Of a stretch of DNA of 64,000 bases, positions 1-12,650 are shown piece after piece. The stretch lies in NCBI RefSeq assembly GCF_021347895.1, contig NC_067124.1, positions 16,420,521 through 16,484,520 on the forward strand, given 5' to 3'. The notes beneath the pieces were generated by a model. The model was given only the letters and a program-made list of their open reading frames with translations, was not told the DNA's origin and did no database searches. The translations under genes and the position numbers were made by a program. Position 1 is the stretch's first letter; every line of letters begins with the position of its first letter. This DNA comes from Acanthochromis polyacanthus (lineage: Eukaryota > Chordata > Actinopteri > Pomacentridae).

Positions 1-1117
1 TTTGAATAAGCTTCTTGAAAGATGAAGGAAGAAAAAAAAAGCCACACCCCTGTTGGTTTGGGTATTTTGTTTTACCCATAAAGTCAAATTCAAAGTAAAT
101 GAGGCTCAAACTTTACAATGTTGGCTGTGAAAACTGAAGGGATTATGGACAGCTTTGGTTAAATGTTTGCAGGGACAAATGTAAAATCAACACAGATCAA
201 AGTCATACAAATGAATTGGTTCGAAACGAGACTGGAACATAAATACTTGAGACAGAGAAATGCACTGATAGTAAGACAGAGAAGACAAAGGGAAGCACAT
301 ATGGATGACAAAAGGGATAATACAGTGTTGAAGGTTAAAAGAAATGAAAAAGACGATATGGAAACAAATGAGAACTTTTTGCAAGAACAAGTTCATAAAG
401 TCTATACATAGAGTGTACAGACTTGCATTTCTCATGCCTTTGAGAAGTTTTCAAGACTTTGTCCTCAACTAAGCCTTTGCAAAGAACTCAATCACTTCAT
501 GTTCGCACAAACACAGCCAGTCACGTCTTTAAAAACTAAGGACACAGGCGGCAGCTGCAGATACTTTTCTCAGTAAATTAATCCCTCATCTGTTTGTTCA
601 TGTGCTCCATTTGTCTGTCTGTAACAATACATTCACCTGCTGTACACCCAAGACTCTGAGCGTTTATCAAGGCTACATTCTAATATAAGAGAAGGAATGA
701 GTACTTTTATGCTACCAGCTCAGTTTGCAGTCTGGCTCTGATAGTCTGTGGTGTGAAAGTAACAGTGACGTTTGAATTATAGCTGACCAATTCTGATAAA
801 AGGAAAACGGTTATGATTCAGAACAAATCCTGCCGTCTGTTTAATCTTAAGTGCTGTGAATGTTGATTACACAAGAGGGAATTTAAGAGCACAAAGCAGA
901 GGAAACACTGCAATTATTGGCATTAACCTCTGCAAAAAAAGGAACTCCACTTTGAGACACAATGGATTAGAAATTTTAGCCGTTACATAAAGGGTGAAAA
1001 GAGAATGTTTTTGACCACACCTAGGTGCAAACAGTACTACCAGATAGACAAGTGGACTGTGGAGTCGTGATGTACTCTACGAAAGGCAGATTTTATCTAA
1101 GAATCAGACAGTGCTGG

Positions 1118-1118
<1 letters not shown>

Positions 1119-1160
<42 letters not shown>
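1119..1160. repeat. (TG)n microsatellite
   Basis: About 21 uninterrupted TG units. Confidence 0.98.
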
Positions 1161-1161
<1 letters not shown>

Positions 1162-2400
1162 ACTTGTTGTCACAGAACAAGAGAGAAACAACATAACCTG
1201 GTGTTCATGTTACTCCAGCCAGAATCTCTGCACCTACCGGAAAGTAGATGCAAGTGTGTGCATTAATGTACATGTGTAAGTATACATATATAATGTATCT
1301 GCAAATGTATATTAGTGGCAAAAAATACTTAGCATCAAAACTATTGCAGCATCTTGTATTTGTGAGAGTATAAGTACCAATATATTACAAAAGGTATATC
1401 AAATCGCCTAACTGATAAATAAATTCCTTCTAAAGTCCTTCAAAGGCAAAGGCCTGCACAATATGCTACATGCATCAACACCAGTCAATGTTTTTCAAGG
1501 ATTTCAATATTTTGGTGAGTAGACACTTGAAATATCTTCTGTATTGTGTTGTCATACTTCACTGTGAGGCAAAGAACTGATCATCTTTAGAAAATATCTG
1601 CCTAAGTCGTAAGTCAGTCTCATCTTCGGCGGATCTTTTCTGTCTATGCTTGTACCAATAATAGATTGAAAGAAATATAGTCAGAACTCACAACTTCAGA
1701 GTCTGTTTGAGTCTCGAGACCTGGTTTTAAAGTTATTAGGTTTAGATCAGGGTAAAGGTTAGGTTTGATGTCAGGCAAGTAGATGTATTGGTAACAGGCT
1801 TGGAATGCTTTAAATCAGTGTCGTCTCAAAGACGGATAGTCACGTCAGTGTGTAAGTATTCGTGTGCCTGAGAGAGACAGGAGTGCATTTTGAAGTATTG
1901 CATTACAAAATGTTAATTCAAATGGTAAACTTACAAAAAAAAGAGTTTTGAAAACAGTTAATGTGCATATTGGACAATGGAAACGCCTTATTTTGATTCT
2001 GTTGATGAAACATGTTTAATACCAGCAAAAATTAAAGAATAATTACAAAATTCCCAAATGAAAATTAGTCCGGAAGATTGATCTATATTTGTTTATATTG
2101 CAGATGATCAACGTTGCATTTCTTTCTTCTTTTTATTGAGTCTGTTTCAGTGGTTGTTAAATCACTGGTTTTGTTTTCTGCTTCTTCTACTCTGTTTATT
2201 TCAGCCATGTAACCTACAATGCCACAGCAGAGACATACAAAGACGCTGCAAATCCAAGAGGAAGGAAGGTGATTAAATCTATTAGCATCCTAAAAGACAC
2301 TCCTACATACATAACTATTCAAATTTGTATTTCTCTCACACACGTATGAACACAAACACACATAAAAACCAAGCTCCAAAACTACACTACATATTTTACT

Positions 2401-2404
<4 letters not shown>

Positions 2405-2435
<31 letters not shown>
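2405..2435. repeat. (AG)n microsatellite
   Basis: About 15 uninterrupted AG units, about 35 bp upstream of a long GT tract. Confidence 0.97.
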
Positions 2436-2438
<3 letters not shown>

Positions 2439-2468
2439 GTACACGCATTCTGACTGCTGTACTCTCAG

Positions 2469-2471
<3 letters not shown>

Positions 2472-2554
<83 letters not shown>

Positions 2555-2570
2555 TGTGTGTGTGTGTGCG
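2472..2570. repeat. (GT)n microsatellite, slightly interrupted
   Basis: About 49 GT units with one A interruption near 2553. The tract runs into a CG-containing edge. Confidence 0.97.
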
Positions 2571-3489
2571 CGCCTTGAGGCTTTAAACCGGGCCTCTAAT
2601 GTGTGCTTGGCTCTTGCAGCTCCCCCGCCTCCTCTCTGAACAGAGCTGTGGGAGTGTGAGAGGTTTCTGCCTGGACAGAAAGCTGCGCACCTGCATCAAA
2701 TCTACAAACCCCTCCAGGTCCTCTGCAGCATTCCCAAAGCTCACCAGCCCATGCCTATCCTCTCTCTCTGTCACACACATAAACTACTTAAAAAACAAAA
2801 CAAAAAACAAAACATAAATGGTTTCACTTAGTTAAAGCTGAGCTGCTGATCTCAAGAAAGCAACATTTTAAACATAAGGAGCAAATAAAGTCAGGTTTTG
2901 TAAAGAGACACAAACAAGCAGAAAAAGCAGAATGGGAAGTGAGGAAAATGAAGAAAAACATGAACTTTTCCTTACAGAGCTCTGAAACACCAACCAAGCT
3001 TGTACAAGACAGACTTTCCAAGAATGAACAACTTTATCCACAAATTAAATAAAGCTCCGTGCTTGGGTTTCATGAAACCTGAGGTCATGAAACCTCGTCG
3101 GTCAAACGAGGACTTCCAAGAATGTTCAGAGAAAGTGGAATAAAGAATGGAAAACACATGAAGGTTAGCACATGACGCACTGCAGCAGCAATGGGCAGGT
3201 TTGTTATTCTGTTACAGCCCTGAAAAACCTATTCTAAAACATTCTCACAGTATTTCTAAATCGAAAAGACAATGAAAAGCATTTTCTTCTCAAGTGCAGT
3301 TCACTGATCAAAGTTATTTTTCTGTACGTGAACCCACTGCAGGGCATTTGTTTGCATTTGAAGTTTGGAGTGACAAAAATTTAGCAATCAGCTATAAACT
3401 AACAAATGTATAAGTCAACCACTTCAGAGAACATTTTCCAGCCAAACCATTTATGTTACACCAGTTATGTCTGTCCACAATTACAGAAC

Positions 3490-3805
3490 CACTGAGCAAC
3501 TCCCAAATGCTTGACTTCAGTCGCAGCACAGTCACTGCTGCAGCTGCTCCTGGGGATTCCACTGTAAAGCCTCGACATAAAACCCTCTTTGTAGATCTAT
3601 ACACAATTTTTGATATTGTTGATCACATTATTAAGTTAAATTACATGCTTTCTATAGGTTTTCTTGTTTATAGCTGGTTCACATGTTATCTCGTTGATAG
3701 AAAGAGAGAACGGGTTTAAACTGAGTCCCCAGATGGCTGATAAAAGCCTCTAAAGGATCAATAGTAAACTCACTCTTTATTCTGTGCACAAATAATATTT
3801 AATTT
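3490..3805 (+). pseudogene. LINE reverse-transcriptase fragment (CR1/L2/Rex1-like)
   Basis: The plus-strand reading contains SRSTVTAA, then LFVDLYTIFDIVDHIIKL, then IGFLVYSWFTCYLVDR. These match the conserved path HSTVTA, FIDLSKAFDTVDH and IG...WF..YL.DR of non-LTR reverse transcriptases; the first Asp of the catalytic triad is in FVDL. The frame stops at 3717-3719. In another frame at 3743-3801, KASKGSIVNSLFILCTNNI matches motif B (GVPQGSILGPLLFTLYINDI). About 15 residues are missing between TVTA and FVDL. The fragment is short, frameshifted and has no recognisable ends, so it is an old dead copy. The exact clade cannot be fixed by eye. Confidence 0.75.
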
Positions 3806-5609
3806 CCAACATAACAATGTGTCAGAACTGTAGTTTGAGCCTCTGATGTCTTTGTTTAATTTAAAATTTGGTATAAACTCCAAAACACAAAATGCATACA
3901 TTACATAAGACCATTTGCAATTGATATTACAAATATTATTTTATTAACACTGTCCAGCATCATAATACCTTGGAAATTTGACTAGATAGATCATTTCCAA
4001 TAAAACTTATGTTGGATATGTTGCCCAAAAATGAAGAACTGCTATCATGAAACCAAGTTTTTCTATTGAAAACAGAAAAAAAACATGATATAATCCATTA
4101 TACCGTCTCCTGCTGCTAGCACGATGACATTTGATTCTCATAACACTTTACTATCTAAGATATTTAACTTCCTAATTAAGATTAGACTCAGTAGCAATGG
4201 CACCAAAACACAGGATCGCACAGAATATGGACAGTGAGTCTGTTGAGTTCAAAAGTTGAGAAATCAGTGCAGATACATTACAGCTTCAGCAAGACATGCA
4301 GAAAGTAAAAGGAGCGCAGAGTTTCTAGCACATAATGTTGAGTTGTCACACTAAGCGGATTTATGCATATCCTTATTTTGCAACAAGAGTCTCAAGATTA
4401 TGATGGTAAACGTAAGTGCTGACATACACGCTGCATCTACACAAAACATACCATGTGCTGTCACGGACACAAGAAAAAATAACTGCCAAATCCCACACAT
4501 ATACACACTTGATTGCCTCATCAGTTTTATCCACCCAACAGAAAAGACAGAGGACTAGCAGCAGTGTGACAGATCCAGTTTGTCAGTCCAGAGACAGATA
4601 GATGTCTCCCTGACACCCCAACACACACTCAGGCCTCTGACAGTCGCTACTGGCTGTTTAGTGTCTCAGATGCTGCAATGGATCACATCAAAACAGAGAC
4701 ATGGCAGAAAACAAAGAACGAAAACCTCGGAAACATCAGTTACTAAAAAGCACGCCATCGCAGAAAGCCATAAACATCAGAAAACGCACACACTCGGTCA
4801 TAAAGCACGGGGAGGACGCCTTCGAGCAAAGATTAGAAAGCATCATAAAGAAGATAAATATGCAGAGGAACACTTTACTGGGTTTTGATTTTGACATTTC
4901 TTTCAGGTTTTCTTGCATCAATTGCTATAATATATAGAAATATTACCTGGATGAAATCCTAATTCTGTTACATTTACCATTTGAATAGAAAGGCCAAGAA
5001 ATAAACAACACAAACTGGTTTGTATGTCTTTTTTCCACCTTTATTACTTGTGCATGCACAACAAACGGCCTTTGACCCAAACCAATTCTACTGTCTTCTG
5101 CAACAACTGAGAGTCACGCAGCAGAAACTTCCTTCACTCCTTTATTTATTCATTCAGTATATATGAGTGTCTGTGTGTGTGTGAGGACTGAGCCCTTGGC
5201 GTTACAGCGTGTTTGTGTCTGAAAGTGTGTGCGTTTGCGAGTGTAGCATCAATCAGAGCTCAGCTGTGATTGTCAGGCTGATTGTCTGTTACATCCCCAT
5301 GGGCCTCGAGGCCTTGGCGTGTGTAATTCATGTGCGCATGTGTACACGTAATGGAGAGAGTGTGTACATACAATGCAAACATCTATACATCCACATTAAC
5401 CTATAATTGAAGCTAAAATTAATGCCTGGGCAATAGCAGTATGATTATCACTAGAGGCCAGACCTGAAGACACAACAAATCATACACGCATAGGGAGGCC
5501 TATCTGGCGAGCGCGTCGGATTGCTGTTCAAGGCTAGCCCTCCAGTCATCATATTAGAATGAGAGAAAGTATGTGTTGTGATAAGGGAGAAAAAACGTGA
5601 GCTACAAGG
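3806..5609. other. Intronic stretch without genes
   Basis: AT-rich sequence with no repeat or exon that I recognise. A 102-codon frame at 4580-4888 has no recognisable similarity. Confidence 0.55.
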
Positions 5610-5730
5610 CCATCCTGGTGGCTCCGAGGGACCAAGCGAGGATCATGCTCCTAATGCTTGATTGGGTTAAAAGCCGGATCACGACCTTTGATGCATGCTC
5701 CATCTCCAGCTTTCTTTTTTTTCAGCAACA
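5610..5730 (+). repeat. Degenerate tRNA-derived SINE
   Basis: A box-A-like stretch (ggtggctccgaggg, 5617-5630) is followed at tRNA spacing by a box-B-like stretch (gggttaaaagccggat, 5664-5679). Then comes acgacctttgatgcatgc and a C/T-rich tail with a T run. This order resembles a common teleost SINE with a gacctttgctgcatgtcat body. Both boxes carry mutations and no target duplication was found. Confidence 0.55.
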
Positions 5731-8544
5731 GCGCAAATGCAAATATTAATACTGATTGGAAATTAGAACGACCCAGAGAACTGCATGACTGCAGAGAGGA
5801 AAGAACTCCGATGTAAAAGTCGGGAGATTTCCAAAAGACTCGTTATGTTGGTGCAGTTTCTCTGTGTTTTTACTCACTCTGGTTCATTTTTCACTGGAAT
5901 ATAAACTCCTGCACCTCCATGGAAACCGCACAACCATGACTAGAAGTAGCGAGAACTGTTTTTTGTGCAGTTTAACAAAGCCATAATGCAATAAATCATA
6001 ACGAAAAAGGAATTTCTTGAATTATTCCGCTTACAAAAATGGAAAAAAACAGGGATCAACATATCTCACCAGGTTGAATGTATCTTTCTAACAACTTGCT
6101 CCTCCGTTTACCGTTTTTCAGCCATGCTGCATTTAATTCATTAATTTATATTGCTGAAGAATGTTGTCTCGAATCTCACTATCAAATTCGTTTCCATACC
6201 TGTCTCATATATAGCCAAAAAGTGAATTCATTTTGGTCACATGACTATTGGTTGCAGCTGAGACACAAAGAGTTTCTCGACTTTGCCTATAAGTGCAGGA
6301 TTTTTGGTTTCTTTACAGAATTTCTTCACTGGGAATATTTATTTTTGACAAATTTGTAAAAGCGACATGCACAATAATGTGATTTGATTGAATATGATGG
6401 ACCAAAACGTCACACATGATTATTTCAATTATTTCTAATGTTTTACCAGGTTGTTGATCTGATAAATGATGTAATTTTGTCTTGAGGTTCAGATTTTTAA
6501 ACTGTATTTGCCAACGATAGAAATAAATGTACCAAATCGTGTGCTGTTTAGGTAGCATGGTAGGAAGGAAGAGTTTCATGGACAGATGATAACCTAAAGT
6601 AAACCAAAAGTTGAGTTATGCAACCTTGAATTATTATGAATGAAATAATGTCCTGTGTTTCGTGGTGTTAATTCAACTCTCTGGTTGCTTGTCGGTTGTA
6701 GCTTGTGGTGTTTTAAATTGGACTGAAAGGCAGTTTGAATGTAGTGTATCCAGTGAAAAGAAAACATGTATAAAAACATTTTAAGTGTACACAGGTTCCA
6801 CAGTAGCCAAAGAGGTTTGCATCTTCACCTGGACAAGAAATAAGTAACCAGACCTCTCATTGAGTAGAACATACTGGGTTTTGTGCATGATGATAATGTG
6901 CCTCTCACTGTTTTTTCCTCTTGTACGTCATCTTGTCTCTCAGACACTCGATTCTCTTTGAGGCCTGATGGTTCAGTGTTTACTTGCTTGGTTCAGTGTG
7001 TTCGTGTCCTCTTATGCGACCCACTGATGGTACATTCTGAAGTGGTACAATGATGGACAGTCAAGTACTCTGCTGTTTTTTTCTCTGCACATTCCACTCA
7101 GGTACCCAAGGACGAGGAAACAAAGAAGAGAAGAAGAACAAGAAGAGGGAAGATTCTGTTTGTTCATGCATGTGATTTCTTCCCGAAGCCTTATTGTAAC
7201 ATTTCCGTTTTTGTGCATTTTATTCATTAGACAGTAATGAGTGAGTGATTCAGGAGGATTCAGGTTGCTGTGGAGTAGGTTGCTAGCTGCATTCAAGTAT
7301 ACAAAAACAAAAGTCAGTGGAGGTCATCACTTATGATGTTGTGAAAAGAACTGCTTCAAGTATGTCTGAAAAAGCGCCTTTAATACAGATCGTTCTAATT
7401 TTTTTAAAAATCTTTTAATAGGCATCTTTCCTATTGAGTTATTACATTTTTTATTTAATTCTTATTTCTGAGATTGTTTCGTGTAGTCTGGTCTCAGGAA
7501 AAAAATACTTTCCTGAACAAATAAACTTGATTCTCAACAACATTTTTGCCATATTTATTGCTGCATTATGTTTGTTTGTGAAGTATCACAAATACATTGT
7601 AAATAAAATATCTTTGCCATACATTTTATTGCTTTCTGCTTTCCTGCTTCTTTTTTTTTAGCTGGTTTGAGACATATCACCCTGCTAACCCCAAAAACTA
7701 ATGAGAAGATTTAAACATGCTGTGAAAGAGTCAGAATTTTACAAACTGTTCTATTTTATGAACCTTAACCAAATAATTATGGTTCTTAGACTTGCCTAGA
7801 GATGCTTTTATCGTGCTGTTATCATTGACAAAGTGTCCTTTAAACTGGAAACTATTGCTACTACATCACAGTCCAAACTTCTGGTGAGAAAACACATTTT
7901 TAAAAAAATGTTTCTTTCAAAATATAAGTTTAGTTGTACATGAATGGAATTTTGGGGAGATTGGGCTTGAACTCTGACTGCAAATTCTTTTCAAAACAGT
8001 CTAGTGAGATGATTTACTGCATAGATTTAGTTTTTCCTTTTGCAACAGAATTTTTTTTTAAAGCAAACGAAATGTGATGAATGAGAAATGCAGTCAGAAG
8101 AATAGGAATGCACACTGGCGCTGCTGTAAGGAATGACGTTTGCGAGACAGAATAAGATAATGTTGACAGGACATGATCTGGAAGAAAGGGGTGACAATGA
8201 AATGTGAACTTCCTGAAGAAGAAGTGTGTCACAAAGCAGCAGAAGAGTGAAGCCCTCAGAATTGAGCTCCCTACAGAATATAGCTTTAGAATGCATACTA
8301 AATTCCCTGCTAAATAAGCTGCTTCAATCAATTTTTTAAAATTTTTTTAACCCACTTCTCGTGATCCCTCCGAGCTAGCACCGCATTCCCTCCATTTCTT
8401 AGACATTAAATGTGCTTCAGTTTCCTTTCTGACAGTTTCCTTTCTTTTACCTTCATCTGCTCGAAACAACATCCCTGTCACTGGTTCTGGTGGCTTAAAA
8501 AGGCACAGATTCCTTACATTTTTCTTGCATTGCGTCCTGATGCT
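5731..8544. other. Intronic stretch without genes
   Basis: AT-rich unique-looking sequence, T-rich around 7400-7660. No recognisable gene or mobile element. Confidence 0.55.
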
Positions 8545-8553
8545 ACCAGTCAT

Positions 8554-9135
8554 TAGACTAGCCGCGCTAGACAACCCACGGCAACGAATTTAATTCTCTG
8601 CCAGGGTGGGTCTAGTTACCCTCCATAAGGCTCGAGGCTGGATTCTCCTAAAACTGGCCGGACCAATCACCATGAAGTGTAGAGTCAGAAGGCGGGCGAA
8701 ACGAAGTGACGACAGAGGCGCGATGATTCTGACAGAAACAACCGGCGCACAATAAACAGTTATCTTTCGACTCGGCTTTGGCCACAGCCCTTAAAGATTT
8801 GAAGCTAAAATTCAACTTGAAAGATAAACAAAGGACGGCACTGAAGTGTTTCATTGAGAAGAAAGACGTATTTGGACTTATGCCAACGGGATATGGCAAA
8901 TCCATAATATACCAGTTGGCTCAGCAGCTCCGCTGGTTGCGAAGCTAATGGGACTTAGCCACAATCCGCCTGCGCTCTAGGAACTATGTCAGCCTATTCG
9001 TTGCGTTGATTGGTTGTACACCTACCCAATTGCTGCAGAGGGATTTGATAGACAACCTTTTAGCCCGCCTCCCTCCCTGTCGAGCGTGCCTAGACCCTTG
9101 TGCCTTCAGAACATGGGTCTAGCGCGGCTAGGCTA
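8554..9135 (+). mobile_element. Non-autonomous DNA transposon with 9-bp TSD and helicase fragment
   Basis: The element is 582 bp. Its left end (tagactagccgcgctaga) and the reverse complement of its right end (tagcctagccgcgctaga) form inverted repeats. It is flanked by the perfect 9-bp direct repeat ACCAGTCAT at 8545-8553 and 9136-9144. A related copy lies at 23525-24078, also with a 9-bp target duplication. The interior carries a piece of superfamily-2 helicase coding sequence. A 9-bp duplication with a helicase recalls the AcademH lineage of Academ transposons, as I remember that literature; Mutator-like elements also make 9-bp duplications. Confidence 0.85.
8733..8945 (+). pseudogene. RecQ-like / SF2 helicase N-terminal fragment inside transposon
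   Basis: The frame is open from after a TGA (8730-8732) to a TAA (8946-8948). It reads LKFNLKDKQRTALKCFIEKK, DVFGLMPTGYGKSIIYQLAQQ, then LRWLRS and stop. MPTGYGKS (8880-8903) is a Walker A / motif I, and the preceding F.L...Q..A spacing matches the Q-motif region of RecQ-like superfamily-2 helicases. Homology stops soon after motif I and motif II (DExH) is absent, so this is a truncated remnant that cannot be an active helicase. The frame has no ATG at its start, and an upstream exon or deletion junction is likely. It lies wholly inside the 582-bp element, which suggests the autonomous parent encodes a helicase. Confidence 0.75.
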
Positions 9136-11467
9136 ACCAGTCATCATAATATGCAAAGAAATTACCATTAAACTTGTACAGTTTTCAAGCATTTCTTAAC
9201 AAGACATCATGAACTCAGTACATGCAAATATATAATTTCTCTGCAGATGCACAACACTGTATCGCTAATGTAAACACGCTGAAGCCTGCATTTGCCGGCG
9301 AATCAAATCCATTAAAGCATGCAAGTGGCAACAGAACAGATACTGCAATGCTTAAGTAGTTTCAAAGTTGAATCTATGTTTGAACCATAAATGCCACATA
9401 GATTGAGGACGATCTTTAAACAAAAATAGCACATTCTCAGAATAAACGTCAAATGTCACTAATGGGTTCGTGTGAGTGACATGAACTGAGTGGACAGCTC
9501 AGCAGCAGATGAATGCAGATTTGCTGGTTGCTGGCCACAGGGTCAGAAAGAGTTGACAAACTGGCACTGATGTACGGACGTTATGTGAGTAATGCAGGAT
9601 GTGAAGGCTGCAGAATGAATCTATCTCTGCGTCACCGAGACGAGAAAATGTGAGTGGACGGCAGGAAAACATGCATGAACAAAATAAGCTAGATGTGCAG
9701 CAAATGTGCAGACTGGAAACTGACACTTCAAAGGGAAGGTGCTCAGCTGGTGGCAAACAGATTCCTATCACACACACACAGATACATTTTCATCTTTATA
9801 TAATTTCCCTCTTCCTGGGTTGAGAGCAGTTTAATGCATCATGGCTGTTTGGTGGTCACAGGCTCAATGAGAGCTGACAAACCCACAGAACGTATGGATA
9901 ATGTGCCCACTATAGTGGGATGTGTAGGCTTTCACATTAATATATAGACCTGTCAGTGAGAAGACAAATAAATGTGGATAGATGAAGAAAACAAAATGAG
10001 ATATCAAGTCTCCTTTTGCTCTAATTCACATAGAAAGAAACACAGCGAGAGGCTACAAGGCTCGGAAAAAGTCAACACTGACACACACAGAGCCGCTTGG
10101 CAGATTCTAACTTAATTAAATTCACTTTTTAAAATGCTCACACTGGACATTTGTGTGTAAAATGACCTTTTCTTTAATATCATCAAGCAGACAGCCTTAC
10201 AGTTGCATTTATATTTAGCACACATAGAAGGACATGAATTGTGAACACTGACACTGCTTCCTTGTCTCCAAGTAAATCCATATGATAGATGCAAAACCAA
10301 ACAAAGTGTGATCTAAAGCTCTCTGTTATTCACATTTGGATACAAGCTGCGGATTTCCACAACATATCTGATACAACTGCTCGCAAACACAAATGCAGTT
10401 GAAGCACAGTTTAATTAGCAGGTTGTATCCAGTTACATTTTTAAGAAAAACACAAGCAGTAAACCAATGTTTGTTTCAAAAAAAAGGGAAAAAGACTCAG
10501 TTAATGTATTTCTTATGCATGTTTTGTTTCCGCTGGACCAAAAATGTATAAACCATAACCTTAAAACTGAAATACATACTAAACCGTACCTTTGTGGACT
10601 GATACACCTTTACCCTCCAGTGAAGATTGAGCTTCCCTTTCATTTCTTCTGGTGTCTTTTCCTCTGGACAGCATTAAAACATGTATAATATCAGCTAACA
10701 CATAAAGAATGCACACAATAGTAGCGACTAAAAACAATCCGTGAAGATATTTCTCCATTTTCACTCTCGTACATCATCCTAAGAAGCTTTTTAGCAGTTA
10801 GCAAACATGCTTTGCTTCAAGCTTCTTCTACCTCGGTGATCACAGCAATATGTCACAAAGCTTTCTATCACCGCCTTCAGATGACATAAAACAGCCAAGC
10901 ATATTTGCTTCACAGCTATTAAAGGAAACAGGCCGAAGTCTCATTTTTTAAATGTTTTTAGCAAGTTTTAGAACCAATTATATGGAAACACAGTTTATTT
11001 TTGCCCACATGAGGACATAAGTGGCACAAAATTACTGAAACATCTAAAATAGGGTTGCAATTATTCTGGATTTTTGCTACAGATTTAATTCACAGATTAT
11101 ATTTACATAAAATCAAACAAAAAAAAGTCCTATTGTCCAGAGCGACATCTTCAAATGCAACGACATTCAGTTTACATTCATGCTGGCCAAAAAAAAAAAA
11201 AGCGTAAGATTCTCTTAAGTGGGAAGTGAAACCAAAAAAGTTTATTGATTATTGAAAGAGTTATTTCTATTTCAGTTGATTATCTAACCAATTAATCAAC
11301 TAATGGCAAAAGTAATCAGAACAGATGAGTGAAAGTCCTCATCAGTAGAAGTCAGTCTGGCTTCAGCGAGATGGGGCTTGAACACGTAAAATGGCTCACA
11401 AAGGGGGAAATATTAGCACTTCAATGGTGTTGATTGATTTATGGCGGAGGGAGTCAGGTTGATACCG

Positions 11468-11470
<3 letters not shown>

Positions 11471-11520
<50 letters not shown>
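11471..11520. repeat. (AC)25 microsatellite
   Basis: Uninterrupted AC dinucleotides. Confidence 0.98.
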
Positions 11521-11522
<2 letters not shown>

Positions 11523-12240
11523 TAAGACGTAATGAGCATTAATCAAAGGGAGCAAGTAGTAATCAGACAGAGCTTTAAGAGGCTAGTCTGCTCGCTCACA
11601 GCTGTGCCATTCAAACCAACAGACAGACAAAAAGCTCGATCCCTCAGCTTTATGCAAGGTCGATAAAATAAACATGCTCTGCTGCTTACTGCACCTATTA
11701 AACCACTTCAAACAAACATGTCAAGCCTGCTGCAGTGTGTTTTTTTAATTATTATAGCTCAAGTATTTCAGACGTGTCAACTAACAGCAGCAGAAAGTAC
11801 TGAAAATGGCACAAAATATTCAATATTATTGTATTTAGGAAAAAGGCGGTACACGAATAAATCTGAATTTTCCAGCAGAGATACGTGATATAATTTCACA
11901 CATGTAAGTGCAAATGGTGTGTGAATGCAAAGCTGAGCCAGCTCTGATTGTGGGCTAATGGCACAAATGCAAATGAGGGACTGATCTTAGATGCTTTAGA
12001 ATAATTTGAATATGCATGAAACCAGCCAGTGTCTTTGTGTGTACAGTTAGAAATGTGACTCTGCATGTTTTGTTTTATACGCATGACTTCTACCATGAAT
12101 TTGGAACTGATTTTGCAAACGATGAGTGCAGAGAAGCTTTCCTGGTGACTTGTTTCTAAATCTACAGTTTAAATCCAGTGCATGAGCTGCTCAAACGGCA
12201 GGTAAAGAAGAACTGCTGCACAGATTGTGTTTTTTTCTCT

Positions 12241-12265
12241 GTGTGTGTGTGTGTGTGTGTGTGTG
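12241..12265. repeat. (GT)n microsatellite
   Basis: About 12 GT units. Confidence 0.95.
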
Positions 12266-12499
12266 AATGTATATGCTAATGTATTAGTGCGCAATGCAGG
12301 AAAAAGTGATTACTTTGCCGTGAGTCTCTTGTTGCTGTGTGTTCCAGCAGATGCCAGGCCCTTGGGTGGCATATGGCTGAGTGGCAGAGCTATCAAATGG
12401 CCAGCGTTGTGTGTGTTCACGTGTGTGACAAGCCACACGACTGGGAATTGAGCAGGATTTGAATGTTCTTCCAAAATTAAACCCTCTACAGTCATCACT

Positions 12500-12650
<151 letters not shown>

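Larger units (their letters stand above)
1..3489. other. Intronic stretch without genes
   Basis: Apart from the microsatellites listed separately (1119-1160, 2405-2435, 2472-2570) I see only AT-rich unique sequence. The short open frames here have no recognisable protein similarity. Confidence 0.6.
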
